64,000 nt of DNA, taken from positions 3,286,001 through 3,350,000 of the forward strand of contig NZ_CP035311.1 in NCBI RefSeq assembly GCF_004114795.1, written 5' to 3'. This document shows, in pieces, positions 1 to 8,380 of the stretch. The notes beneath the pieces were generated by a model, which had not been told where the DNA came from, did no database searches, and saw nothing but the letters and a program-made list of their open reading frames with translations. This DNA comes from Janthinobacterium sp. 17J80-10. Lineage in GTDB: Bacteria > Pseudomonadota > Gammaproteobacteria > Burkholderiales > Burkholderiaceae_D. The number at the start of each line of letters is the position of its first letter. Positions within the stretch are counted from its first letter, which is position 1. The translations under genes were made by a program, and so were the position numbers.

Positions 1-565
1 TGAAGAACAACGCCGCCACTTTCTGGCCAATATCCTCGAACAGAACGACCGGCAGAAGCAATTGATCGACAAACTGCTGGCGTTGATCAAAGTGGAAAAG
101 CAGCAGCGCCTGGCGACGCGCCAACCCGTTACCACAGGGGAGCTCGCGGCCTGGCTGCGGGCGGATTTTGCATCGAGGTTGGCGGCCCGCAACCTGGCAC
201 TGGAAATCCGGATTGATGAACTGGTCTTGATGGGTGACGCCTTGCTGCTGCGCCAGGCGCTTGGCAACCTGCTGGACAATGCCATCGATTTCGCCCCGGC
301 CGGCAGTACGCTGACCCTGGACGCCAGCCGCAGCGGCGAATGCGTCCTAGTTACGCTATGCGACCGTGGCAGCGGCATTCCCGACTATGCGCGCCAGCGC
401 ATATTCGACCGTTTTTATTCCCTGCCCCGCGCCGACGGCGCCAAAAGTACCGGACTCGGCCTGCCGTTCGTCAGGGAAGTGGCGCTGTTGCACGGCGGCT
501 CGGTGGAAGTCATCAACCGTGACGGCGGCGGCGCCTGCGCGCAATTGCGCCTGCCGCTCGCCTGA
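1..565 (+). CDS. creC: Sensor histidine kinase CreC, C-terminal part (5' truncated by window)
   Basis: The open frame runs in from the left edge (first full codon at base 2), so only the end of the dimerisation helix and the ATPase domain are visible. The ATPase domain shows the N-box (LGNLLDNAIDFAP), G1 box (DRGSGIP), F box (FDRFY) and G2 box (STGLGLPFV). In the CreBC two-component system this inner-membrane kinase phosphorylates CreB. The CreC name rests mainly on the next gene, creD, 84 bases downstream on the same strand, which is the standard creBCD order. The sensor domain and phospho-acceptor His lie outside the window, so another kinase subtype cannot be excluded from the domain alone. 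Confidence 0.8.
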   Translation, partial: EEQRRHFLANILEQNDRQKQLIDKLLALIKVEKQQRLATRQPVTTGELAAWLRADFASRLAARNLALEIRIDELVLMGDALLLRQALGNLLDNAIDFAPAGSTLTLDASRSGECVLVTLCDRGSGIPDYARQRIFDRFYSLPRADGAKSTGLGLPFVREVALLHGGSVEVINRDGGGACAQLRLPLA

Positions 566-573
566 CATACTTT

Positions 574-604
574 CGCTTCACATAAAACGCATCATCGCTT
601 CATA
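574..604 (+). promoter_or_regulatory. Direct repeat CGCTTCAYA x2, possible CreB site
   Basis: CGCTTCACA (574-582) and CGCTTCATA (596-604) are spaced 22 bases start to start in the creC-creD gap. CreB/BlrA sites are known as TTCAC direct repeats at 11-base periodicity, so this is twice the period and the second copy is degenerate. The placement before creD is suggestive; the match is weak. Confidence 0.25.
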
Positions 605-649
605 CTGGCTTTTTACACTGGTAATTCCTTACAAGAACAGGAATTCGCC

Positions 650-2038
650 ATGCAAAAAACCTTGTTGTTCAAAGCCCTGATCGTAGGCGCCCTGATTTTC
701 CTGATCGGGCTGCCATTGATGATGATTCAGTCCACGATTTCCGAACGCATGGCCTATCACGCCCAGGCCGTCAACAGCATCGCAGCAGACTCGGTGCGCG
801 AGCAGACCGTCATCGGCCCGCTGCTGGTGATCCCCTACACGGACGAATATGATGAAGAACAATTGCTGGAAGCAGAACCCAGAAAGACTCGGATCGTAAA
901 GCGCGTCGTGAGCAAGCGCCGGCTGGTATTTCCCAACGACCTGCAGGTGAAAGGCACGGTCGATACGGATCAACGCTATCGCGGCATTCACAAGGTCCTG
1001 GTGTACAGCAGCCAGCAAACATTGTCGGGCGACTTCGTCTTGCCTGCCCTGGCCAGCTTCGAGCGTGAAAAACCTGAATCCCGCCTCACCCTTGGCCAAC
1101 CGTTTGTCGCGCTGACCATCGAAGATGTGCGGGGCATCCGCAATATTCCAAAAATCACCTGGAATGGCACGGCGGTCGAATTCGCGCAGGGCGCGGACCT
1201 GTCCGCTTTCAAGAACGGCTTGCATGCGCCTGTCGATACAGGCGACCTCAAGCAGGCGACTACCGCCAAGTTTTCGTTCGATCTGGGGCTGGACGGTATC
1301 GAGCGCCTGCATTTCGTGCCAGTGGCAAAAAACAACCAGATCACATTGAGTTCGAAGTGGCCGCATCCGCAATTCGGCGGCCGCTTCCTGCCCACGCCCA
1401 AAACGCGCACGGTCGATGCCAATGGATTTTCAGCCACCTGGAACATTTCAGCGCTGGCGACCAGCGCGCAACAACAGTTGACGCAGCTTGAACAAGCCGG
1501 CAGTCGTTCCGGCACGGCGCCAGGCGGGAATGCCACGCTGGAAAATCTTGATTACTTCAGCGTCGGTTTCATTGAGCCGGTCGATATCTATTCGCAGGCA
1601 GACCGTGCAATCAAATACGGCTTGTTGTTCGTTGCCCTGACCTTTGCTGCATTTTTCCTGTTTGAACTGCTCAAACAGTTGCCGATTCACCCGGTGCAAT
1701 ACCTGCTGGTGGGTCTGGCACTGGCGCTGTTCTTCCTGCTGCTGGTAAGCCTGTCCGAGCATATCCGCTTCGTCCAAGCCTATCTGATCGCCAGCAGCGC
1801 TTGTATCGTCCTGATCGGCTTTTACTTAGCCTATGCATTACGCAACTGGAAACGCGGTATGGGATTTGGCATCGCGCTCACCGTGCTCTACGGCGTGCTG
1901 TTTGGGCTGCTGCGTTCGGAAAATAATGCACTGGTCATGGGCAGCATCCTGCTGTTTGGCGTGCTCTCGGCCATCATGATCGCTACCCGCAAGGTCGACT
2001 GGTATCAGGTCGGCAAACCGCCAGGTTTGCATGCATAA
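650..2038 (+). CDS. creD: Inner membrane protein CreD
   Basis: The 462-residue protein matches CreD in length and layout: a membrane segment at about residues 9-32, a long periplasmic domain to about residue 320, then about five hydrophobic segments at the C-terminus. A stretch AGG-AATTCGCC precedes the ATG and serves as a modest ribosome site. CreD is the classical output gene of CreBC, linked to envelope stress and, in some bacteria, to beta-lactam tolerance; its biochemical role is unknown. It follows creC on the same strand, and a strong hairpin lies just after its stop. Confidence 0.9.
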   Translation: MQKTLLFKALIVGALIFLIGLPLMMIQSTISERMAYHAQAVNSIAADSVREQTVIGPLLVIPYTDEYDEEQLLEAEPRKTRIVKRVVSKRRLVFPNDLQVKGTVDTDQRYRGIHKVLVYSSQQTLSGDFVLPALASFEREKPESRLTLGQPFVALTIEDVRGIRNIPKITWNGTAVEFAQGADLSAFKNGLHAPVDTGDLKQATTAKFSFDLGLDGIERLHFVPVAKNNQITLSSKWPHPQFGGRFLPTPKTRTVDANGFSATWNISALATSAQQQLTQLEQAGSRSGTAPGGNATLENLDYFSVGFIEPVDIYSQADRAIKYGLLFVALTFAAFFLFELLKQLPIHPVQYLLVGLALALFFLLLVSLSEHIRFVQAYLIASSACIVLIGFYLAYALRNWKRGMGFGIALTVLYGVLFGLLRSENNALVMGSILLFGVLSAIMIATRKVDWYQVGKPPGLHA

Positions 2039-2050
2039 GCACGGACTTGT

Positions 2051-2080
2051 CGCGCAGCGGAAAACCGCTGCGCGATTTCG
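2051..2080 (+). terminator. Hairpin terminator after creD
   Basis: A ten-base stem, CGCGCAGCGG (2051-2060) and CCGCTGCGCG (2065-2074), closes an AAAA loop 12 bases after the creD stop. Only a short T run (ATTTCG) follows, so it may act as a weak intrinsic terminator or an mRNA-stabilising hairpin. Confidence 0.55.
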
Positions 2081-2147
2081 TCACGTTACTTCTGCAACAA
2101 CCTTCAGACTGCAAACAAGGCGCAAGTCTATGCCAAACGGAGCCTGT

Positions 2148-2642
2148 ATGTTTATTGCCCACTTGCCGGCAGGTTATATCAGTTCTGCAATGCTTTTCCC
2201 GCATTTCAGATTCACCGGCGTTTATAAGAAAAAATTTCTAGCCAGTGGTGTGTTCGGGGCAATTGCGCCGGACCTGGATATATTTTATTTTTATCTCATC
2301 GATCACAGACAACACAATCATCACAGTTATTTTTCGCATTTCCCTCTGACCTGGACGGTGCTACTGTTGTGTGCGCTGTTCTGGCTTTACAGGAGCCGTT
2401 CAAATTCAATGGCCGCCCTGGCAGCCATCTTTGCTTTCAATGGCCTTGTGCATATGGTTCTCGATACTGTGGTTGGATCGATACAGTGGCTTGCACCTTT
2501 CATCGACCGGTATTTCGCGGCTTTTCCAGTTCCTGCGCTTTACCAGCCCTGGTGGTTGAATTTCATTCTGCACTGGTCATTTCTTCTGGAAATCGGCATC
2601 CTCATTTTCGCCATCCAGTTGCATCGAAGGCAAGCCAATTAA
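2148..2642 (+). CDS. YdjM-like (DUF457-type) membrane protein, putative metal-dependent hydrolase
   Basis: A 164-residue polytopic membrane protein. I chose the ATG at 2148 because CGGAG sits six bases upstream; an in-frame ATG at 2130 lacks this. The family's scattered His/Asp pattern is visible: His near the N-terminus (MFIAHLPAG), APDLD, NHHSYFSH, and VHMVLD. These residues sit at membrane edges in the LexA-regulated YdjM family and are thought to bind metal. No substrate is known. The gene stands alone between the creD hairpin and a bidirectional terminator shared with the converging desaturase gene. I see no clear LexA box upstream. Confidence 0.65.
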   Translation: MFIAHLPAGYISSAMLFPHFRFTGVYKKKFLASGVFGAIAPDLDIFYFYLIDHRQHNHHSYFSHFPLTWTVLLLCALFWLYRSRSNSMAALAAIFAFNGLVHMVLDTVVGSIQWLAPFIDRYFAAFPVPALYQPWWLNFILHWSFLLEIGILIFAIQLHRRQAN

Positions 2643-2683
2643 ACCTTGCAAGGGCGGCAGCGCATTTTTCACGGTGCAGGCAT

Positions 2684-2720
2684 AAAAAAACCCGCTTCGC
2701 ATCGCTGCTAGCGGGTTTTG
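2684..2720. terminator. Bidirectional intrinsic terminator
   Basis: The stem AAAACCCGCT / AGCGGGTTTT has an interior of about 13 bases. T runs lie on both sides (TTTT on plus, seven T on minus), so it can serve the plus-strand YdjM-like gene and the minus-strand desaturase, which converge here. Confidence 0.8.
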
Positions 2721-2762
2721 GGAAGGTCAATTCAAAGACCGTCCAGCCTTCTCCGGCCTTAA

Positions 2763-3953
2763 TCAGGCATAGCTGCGCAGACGCAGCGAAAACTCTTGCA
2801 GCGCCTTGATGCCGGAAGCCTCCGCACGGACACACCAGTCTTGCAACTGATGCAGCAGCTGATCGCTGGTGGCATGCGAGCGGTCCCAGATAGCGGCGAG
2901 TTCGGCACGCATGTCGTGCATGGTCTGCAGCGGCTTGCTGTGTGCCAGGACTGCCGACAATTGCTGTTGCTGGGGCGCGGCCAGCTTGGCAGGCTCGCTT
3001 TGCAGCAGCTTGCGCGACGACTTCAGGGCGCCCGATTCCATCTGCGACTTGGCCTTCAGGTGCTCCAGTTCGTCGTGCCAGGTTTGCTTGAGCGACTTGG
3101 CATATTTCGCCATCACATCGTAACGATTGGCGATCACTGCCTGCAGGGTTTCCAAATCGGCCACCAGCTTTTCGCGGTCAAACTTGGGCTGCGGCGCGAT
3201 CTTCTTCACCTTGGCCAAACCCACGCTTTTCAGGATGCAGATATACATCCAACCAATATCGAACTCGTACCATTTCGACGAGAACTTGGCGGAAGTACCG
3301 AAAGTGTGGTGATTGTTATGCAGCTCTTCGCCACCAATGATGATGCCCCAAGGGAAAACATTGGTCGAAGCGTCAGCGCAATCGTAATTGCGGTAGCCCC
3401 AGTAGTGGCCAATACCATTGATGATGCCGGCGGCATTGATCGGGATCCAGACCATTTGAATTGCCCAGACGCTCAAACCGACGATGCCGAACAACATGAT
3501 GTTAATGAACAACATCGAGATCAGGCCCACAGTACTGTATTTGGTGTAAAGATTACGTTCAATCCAGTCGTCCGGCGTGCCGTGGCCATACTTTTCCATG
3601 GTCTCCGCCACCTTCGCTTCGGCGCGGTACAGCTCGGCACCTTCGAAAAAGACTTTCTTGATGCCACGGGTCACCGGGCTATGCGGGTCTTCTTCAGTTT
3701 CGCATTTGGCGTGATGCTTGCGGTGAATCGCGGCCCACTGCTTGGTTTGCATGCCGGTGGTCAGCCACAGCCAGAAACGGAAGAAATGGCTGGGGATTGC
3801 ATGCAGTTCCAGACCGCGATGCGCCTGGCAACGGTGCAGGTACAGCGTCACACCCAAGATCGTGATGTGCGTCACGATCAAGGTGTAAACCAGTACTTCC
3901 CAACCGCTGGCGCTAGTCAGACCGTTCGCCAGAAAATTCAAAATTGTGTCCAA
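2763..3953 (-). CDS. Acyl-CoA/acyl-lipid fatty acid desaturase (delta-9 type)
   Basis: The three histidine boxes of membrane di-iron desaturases are present: HRCQAH (residues 40-45), HRKHH (77-81) and HNNHH (about 211-215), with hydrophobic segments between them. The enzyme would introduce a cis double bond into acyl chains at the inner membrane using O2 and an electron carrier, adjusting fluidity. The 396-residue chain carries a C-terminal tail of about 130 residues, mostly helical and charged, beyond the catalytic core; its role is not evident. Single gene, ending in the bidirectional terminator. Confidence 0.88.
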   Translation of the reverse strand: MDTILNFLANGLTSASGWEVLVYTLIVTHITILGVTLYLHRCQAHRGLELHAIPSHFFRFWLWLTTGMQTKQWAAIHRKHHAKCETEEDPHSPVTRGIKKVFFEGAELYRAEAKVAETMEKYGHGTPDDWIERNLYTKYSTVGLISMLFINIMLFGIVGLSVWAIQMVWIPINAAGIINGIGHYWGYRNYDCADASTNVFPWGIIIGGEELHNNHHTFGTSAKFSSKWYEFDIGWMYICILKSVGLAKVKKIAPQPKFDREKLVADLETLQAVIANRYDVMAKYAKSLKQTWHDELEHLKAKSQMESGALKSSRKLLQSEPAKLAAPQQQQLSAVLAHSKPLQTMHDMRAELAAIWDRSHATSDQLLHQLQDWCVRAEASGIKALQEFSLRLRSYA

Positions 3954-4080
3954 AGTTTTGCAGCTCCAAAAAAATCCATCTCTTCAGCCTTGCTTTGCCT
4001 GGGCAAGGCCACGCTTAATTCATTGTTTTTATTGGTCTTAGTGTGATTGTACCCGTTTTTTGAGGGCAACCCCAAAGATC

Positions 4081-5373
4081 TCAAGTTTCAATTTTGTTAA
4101 TTATTCTTACTTCGCGTTGTGGATATGGAATACTTATATTTCTTAACTGCAACGCTTTCAGGATCGCTCGATTGACGTCCGACAAAACGTTGCCGCGTCC
4201 GTTCTCGGGATCGTCGATCCAGAAAGCGGTTTCCATTTCCAGTCCATCGGCCCCGAGATTCAGCAGCAAGGCAACGGGTGCCGGCTCCTGGCTGACACGC
4301 GGTACGGCCGCAGTCGTGGCAACCAGCAATTGCAAAACCTCGTCGACATCGGATTCGTAACCCACCGTGACGCGGGCAACCAGGCGTACCGAGCGGTCGC
4401 TCAAATACTGGTTTTGAACCGGATTGGACAACAGCATCTCATTGGGAATGATGGCATCGGCACCATCGGCAGCACGTATGGTCGTGTAACGGGTATTTAT
4501 CCGGCGCACCGTCCCGCTGTACTTGTCGACCGTAACCACGTCGCCAATCGACAAGCTGCGTTCCAGCAGGATGATGAATCCGGCAACATAATTGCTGACG
4601 ATTCGTTGCATGCCCAAGCCAATGCCGACACCCAGGGCGCCGCCAAAAACCGACAGGACCGTCAGGTCGATGCCGACCAGGGACAGGCTGAACAGCACCG
4701 CCAGGACGATCAGTACCGATTTCCCCAGGCGGGCCAGGACGACCCGCATTGAGGCATGCATGCCGTCGATGCGCATCAGCCGCTCTTCCAGCGTTGCGCC
4801 GATCCACAGCGCGGCGACCAGGGTGATGACGACGAAGACCCCTGCCTGCAGGATCGCCAATACGGACAGCTTGCTTTTACCGATAGGCAGTACCGCCTGC
4901 TCCAGCACATTGAGCAATTCAGGCAACAGGCCCGTGATGTGCAAGGCAAAGCCAGCCCATACCAGGATGGCAAAGGCACGTTCGACCATGTGCTGGGTAG
5001 CGCTGACGCGGCCGCCGCGCACGAAAACCCGCCGTAACACATATAAGGCCAGGCGGATCACGGCAAACGCCGTGATCAGCGCCGTCGCCAGCCGCAGCAG
5101 GTTGACTGGCTGCCACTGGCCCAGCACCCAACGCGCCAGCCAGATCAGCATGAGCGCCAGCAATGGCCACAGCGCCCGGGCAAGCCCTTCCGCGCCCAGC
5201 TGCCGCAGGCGCTGCTGAGGGTCTTGCGCCGACAGGCGCGGGCGCAACAGGCGCGCCAGCCCCCACGAAAGCGCCAGGCACACGGCGATGGTCACGATTT
5301 GCCAGAATACGTCGGGATGTTGCAGATCGCTCAGGACATCCTGCCACAGCGGCGACAATAACGTCGACGTCAT
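4081..5373 (-). CDS. Mechanosensitive ion channel, MscS family
   Basis: A 430-residue protein with several N-terminal hydrophobic segments and a clear MscS core around residues 230-300: the Gly/Ala-rich pore helix GGALGVGIGLGMQ, followed by the NYVAGFIILLER and GDVVTVDKYSGTV beta-domain region. It should gate in response to membrane tension and release solutes on hypo-osmotic shock. I use the ATG at 5373, four bases after the stop of the upstream methyltransferase gene and preceded by TAAGG; the longer in-frame start at 5406 lies inside that gene. The extended N-terminus makes it larger than E. coli MscS. Likely co-transcribed with the methyltransferase. Confidence 0.88.
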   Translation of the reverse strand: MTSTLLSPLWQDVLSDLQHPDVFWQIVTIAVCLALSWGLARLLRPRLSAQDPQQRLRQLGAEGLARALWPLLALMLIWLARWVLGQWQPVNLLRLATALITAFAVIRLALYVLRRVFVRGGRVSATQHMVERAFAILVWAGFALHITGLLPELLNVLEQAVLPIGKSKLSVLAILQAGVFVVITLVAALWIGATLEERLMRIDGMHASMRVVLARLGKSVLIVLAVLFSLSLVGIDLTVLSVFGGALGVGIGLGMQRIVSNYVAGFIILLERSLSIGDVVTVDKYSGTVRRINTRYTTIRAADGADAIIPNEMLLSNPVQNQYLSDRSVRLVARVTVGYESDVDEVLQLLVATTAAVPRVSQEPAPVALLLNLGADGLEMETAFWIDDPENGRGNVLSDVNRAILKALQLRNISIPYPQREVRIINKIET

Positions 5374-5377
5374 GGCC

Positions 5378-6634
5378 TTACTTCCGGCGTTGCAGGACCG
5401 CAGCAAAGAATCCGTCGGTCTGGTGTTTTTGCGGCGTCAGCTGCAGGTAATCCTGCATCTCCAGGGCGATCTTTTGCTCGGCCAGAACTTCATGCATCGG
5501 CACCAGCGTGAAGTCTTCGTGCGTCGCCAGGAACTGCTCGACAATCGCCTGGTTTTCCTCGTCCAGAAGGCTGCAGGTGGCATACACCAGGCGGCCGCCG
5601 GCCTTCACCAGGCGCGATGCGCCGGCCAGGATTGCGGTTTGCTTGGCATTGAGTTCGGCCACCGATTGCGGCGTCTGGCGCCACTTCATGTCCGGGTTGC
5701 GGCGCAGGGTGCCCAAGCCGCTGCAGGGCGCATCCACCAGCACGCGGTCGATCTTGCCGGCCAGGCGCTTGACCTTGGCATCGTTTTCATGCGCGATCAG
5801 CACCGGATGGACGTTCGACAGGCCGCTGCGCGCCAGGCGCGGCTTGAGCTTGGCCAGGCGCTTGTCGGAAACATCGAAAGCATAGAGGCGACCGGTATTG
5901 CGCATGTTGGCGCCCAGCGCCAGGGTCTTGCCGCCGGCCCCGGCGCAAAAATCCACCACCATTTCGCCGCGCTTGGCGCCGACGATCTGCGCCAGCATCT
6001 GGCTGCCTTCGTCCTGCACCTCGATGGCGCCGCTCTGGAACAGCGGCAGGTTCTGCAAGGGCGGCTTTTTCAGGATGCGGATGCCCAGCGGCGCGTACGG
6101 CGTCGGCTCGGCAATGATGGGGGCGGCAGCCAGCTCGCTTACGACATCCTCGCGTGACGCCTTCAGGGCATTGACGCGCAAGTCCAGCGGCGCCGGGCGA
6201 TTCAGGGCGTCCGCCAGTTCCAGCAAGCCGGCCTCGCCTTCGCGCGCCAGAAGCTTGTCGAACAGCCATGTCGGCAGGTTGCTGCGCAATGCCAACGGCA
6301 ACGTGGCACGGTCGATCTGCAGCACGCGGTTCAGCCAGGTCACCTCTTCCGGCGCCAGCCCGCCCAGGGCATCGACACCGACGGTGTCAGCCAGGCCCAG
6401 CAGGCTGATGCGGCGCATGGCCGCGCCGATGCCGGACTCGGCAAAATTGGTATAGACCAGCTTGTTGCGCAGGATCGCGTACACGCCTTCGGCAATGACG
6501 CCGCGCTCGCGCGAACCGAGCTTGGGATGCTCGCGAAAATACCGCGACAAAGTGACATCTGCCGGGCCGGTTAAGCGCAGCACTTCGCGCAAGACTTCGT
6601 CGGTGTGACCGATGATTGCGGGAGGCAATCTCAT
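5378..6634 (-). CDS. rsmB: RsmB/NOP-family rRNA (cytosine-C5) methyltransferase
   Basis: A 418-residue SAM-dependent RNA methyltransferase. The C-terminal Rossmann fold carries the SAM loop (VVDFCAGAGGKTLALG) and the two cysteine motifs of m5C enzymes: DAPCSGLGTLRRNPD and YATCSLL. The first cysteine releases product and the second forms the covalent RNA adduct in characterised homologues. An N-terminal NusB-like domain is not obvious, so the exact target (C967 of 16S rRNA for true RsmB) is inferred. It precedes the MscS gene by four bases and follows purN by 36 bases on the same strand. Confidence 0.85.
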   Translation of the reverse strand: MRLPPAIIGHTDEVLREVLRLTGPADVTLSRYFREHPKLGSRERGVIAEGVYAILRNKLVYTNFAESGIGAAMRRISLLGLADTVGVDALGGLAPEEVTWLNRVLQIDRATLPLALRSNLPTWLFDKLLAREGEAGLLELADALNRPAPLDLRVNALKASREDVVSELAAAPIIAEPTPYAPLGIRILKKPPLQNLPLFQSGAIEVQDEGSQMLAQIVGAKRGEMVVDFCAGAGGKTLALGANMRNTGRLYAFDVSDKRLAKLKPRLARSGLSNVHPVLIAHENDAKVKRLAGKIDRVLVDAPCSGLGTLRRNPDMKWRQTPQSVAELNAKQTAILAGASRLVKAGGRLVYATCSLLDEENQAIVEQFLATHEDFTLVPMHEVLAEQKIALEMQDYLQLTPQKHQTDGFFAAVLQRRK

Positions 6635-6670
6635 GGGGAATCCTTCAATAATTACGGGTTGGCGCCAACG

Positions 6671-7285
6671 TTATCGTGCATCGGCTGCGAGATGAACGCG
6701 CCCGTCTTCAATCGTCAGGCGCCCCTCGACAAACCAGCGCACCGCGCGGGGGTAAATGATGTGTTCCTGTTCCAGGACGCGGCCGGCAAGGGTATCTTCC
6801 GAATCGTCCGGCAGCACCGGCACGGCGGCCTGCGCGACGATCGGACCATGGTCGAGATCGGCGGTGACGAAATGCACCGTGGCCCCGTGCACCTTGACGC
6901 CGAAACTCAATGCCTGCTGGTGGGTTGCCAAGCCCGGGAAACTGGGCAAAAGCGAGGGGTGGATATTCATGAGCCGTCCGGCGTAATGGTCCACGAACGG
7001 CGCCGTCAGGATACGCATGAAGCCGGCCAGCACCACGAGGTCGGGAGCAAAGCGGTCGATCTCTGCCTGCAGGGCAGCATCGAATTCGGCGCGGCTGGAG
7101 TAGTTCTTGCTGACGACGATGGCGGTCGGAATGCCGGCTGCCGCGGCATAGTCGAGACCGCCGGCATCGGCGCGATTACTGATGATGGCGGCAATCCTGG
7201 CCGGCCATTTTTCCGCGCGTGCTGCCTCGACGATGGCTTGCATGTTGCTGCCACGCCCGGAAATCAGGATAACGATGTTTTTCAT
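6671..7285 (-). CDS. purN: Phosphoribosylglycinamide formyltransferase
   Basis: A 204-residue GAR transformylase, the third step of purine synthesis, transferring a formyl group from 10-formyl-THF to GAR. Visible signatures are ISGRGSNMQAI at the N-terminus, the catalytic Asn/His in MNIHPSLLPSFPG, and the catalytic Asp in TADLDHGPI. I take the ATG at 7285 (MKNIVILIS) as start, as in other PurN; an ATG three codons earlier is possible. Same strand as and just upstream of rsmB. Confidence 0.93.
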   Translation of the reverse strand: MKNIVILISGRGSNMQAIVEAARAEKWPARIAAIISNRADAGGLDYAAAAGIPTAIVVSKNYSSRAEFDAALQAEIDRFAPDLVVLAGFMRILTAPFVDHYAGRLMNIHPSLLPSFPGLATHQQALSFGVKVHGATVHFVTADLDHGPIVAQAAVPVLPDDSEDTLAGRVLEQEHIIYPRAVRWFVEGRLTIEDGRVHLAADAR

Positions 7286-7339
7286 GGCCGGCATTGTACC
7301 GTACCGCCGGCCTTGCCCGTCAGATCGGCTTATTGCAGC

Positions 7340-7786
7340 CTATTGAAAGGAATAGAAAACGCGGAAGGGAATTTTCTTGTCTGCCCAGAAATCGGCGGCA
7401 TCACGGAACACATCCAGCAAGGTTTCGCGTGCTTCCTTGTCAAATTTCGGCGTATTAGGAAGTTGCTCTAAGACAACCAGAAAACCATTCTGGGGGCCGG
7501 CCTTATGGGGCAAATCCGTCAGGCAATCTTCCAGGGCATCAAAATTCTTGCCAAAATGCCTCGGGAAATGAAAGGCACTGGCGATGATCGACAAGACTTG
7601 CAGCTTGGTTGTTGCCTCTGCGCAATATGCATACAGGAAGTGCTGCCCCAGACGCGCAGCTTCCTGCTGCAGATCGGTCACCCGAAACGCGCGGATCGAC
7701 TGCACCACGTTGGGAGCAACGGTCACTAGCAAGTTCACATCACCCGCGCCAGTGCGATTACTCTCTGATACGCTTGAAACTGACAT
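7340..7786 (-). CDS. Barstar-family ribonuclease inhibitor
   Basis: The C-terminal half has the barstar fold signature: HFPRHFGKNFDALEDCLTDL, with the Asn-Phe-Asp-Ala-Leu helix that plugs the RNase active site, and an end strand near FRVFYSF. It lies directly downstream of a secreted guanyl-specific RNase gene and should protect the cytoplasm from that enzyme. The start is uncertain: ATGs at 7795 and 7786 place its 5' end inside the RNase gene in another frame, while a GTG at 7738 would start just after the RNase stop. None has a convincing ribosome site. The family assignment is firm; the pairing is inferred from adjacency. Confidence 0.8.
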   Translation of the reverse strand: MSVSSVSESNRTGAGDVNLLVTVAPNVVQSIRAFRVTDLQQEAARLGQHFLYAYCAEATTKLQVLSIIASAFHFPRHFGKNFDALEDCLTDLPHKAGPQNGFLVVLEQLPNTPKFDKEARETLLDVFRDAADFWADKKIPFRVFYSFQ

Positions 7787-8141
7787 AGTGGTCATCGGTA
7801 TAATAGAATTCCTCGCCCGGTGGCGGCTCGCCGCCGGCAATAATGCGGCGTGCTCCCCGGTGGCGTACGCCCGGTGTCTTTACGGTATATTCTCGATAAT
7901 ACCCGCGCTTTTGCTTCGGTAAAATCCCCTCATAGTTCCTAAATACAACACCATCCCGGGAATAGGGAAAGGGGCCGCCCTGTTTTATCAGGACAAAGGT
8001 CGCGCGGGCTTCCACCGGCAAATCGCGCACGGCAATCGTTTCCAGCGGCAGCGGCCCTCTGGCCGAGACATTTAATGAAAAAAATAGGGCGATGAAAGCA
8101 AAAACGATGCTTTTCGCGAATTTCATGGCCGAATATTTCAT
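7758..8141 (-). CDS. Secreted guanyl-specific ribonuclease (RNase Sa/barnase family)
   Basis: The 127-residue protein has an N-terminal signal peptide (hydrophobic run at about residues 12-25, ending near VSARG) and a small RNase domain. The sequence follows streptomycete RNase Sa closely: GGPFPYSRDGVVFRN, then YYREYTV with catalytic Glu84, RHRGARRII with the phosphate-binding Arg, and YYTDDHYVSF with catalytic His118. It should cleave single-stranded RNA after G. The disulphide of RNase Sa is absent. An ATG at 8126 is an alternative start. The barstar inhibitor follows on the same strand. It could serve nutrient scavenging or competition. Confidence 0.85.
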   Translation of the reverse strand: MKYSAMKFAKSIVFAFIALFFSLNVSARGPLPLETIAVRDLPVEARATFVLIKQGGPFPYSRDGVVFRNYEGILPKQKRGYYREYTVKTPGVRHRGARRIIAGGEPPPGEEFYYTDDHYVSFKRIRE

Positions 8142-8280
8142 AATTGCAATACAGTATTTCTGACAGAAGCGTCTGAATTGGATACCGTAGCGTAACTTGT
8201 TGCAGAAAATGAATCAACCCATTTCAATTTAAACAACAAGTGACTTCCTTTCAAGTCTGCATCTTCGCCTGGTGACCATC

Positions 8281-8295
8281 GAAACAAATTGTTTC
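8281..8295. promoter_or_regulatory. Perfect 15-base palindrome GAAACAAATTGTTTC
   Basis: Seven-base arms around a single central A, 86 bases before the start of the small secreted protein gene and in the divergent gap after the RNase gene. It looks like a dimeric repressor operator. I do not recognise the regulator. Confidence 0.4.
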
Positions 8296-8380
8296 AAAAA
8301 TTACGGGGCATTGACGCAACGGTTTTGGCATTCGCCGCGAATTTGGCGTTTAATATCGCTAAACAACCAAGGACTTCCTC

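Noticed and set aside
2796-4046. A 416-codon plus-strand frame opposite the desaturase
   Set aside because: The minus strand encodes the complete desaturase with all His boxes; the plus frame is a shadow.
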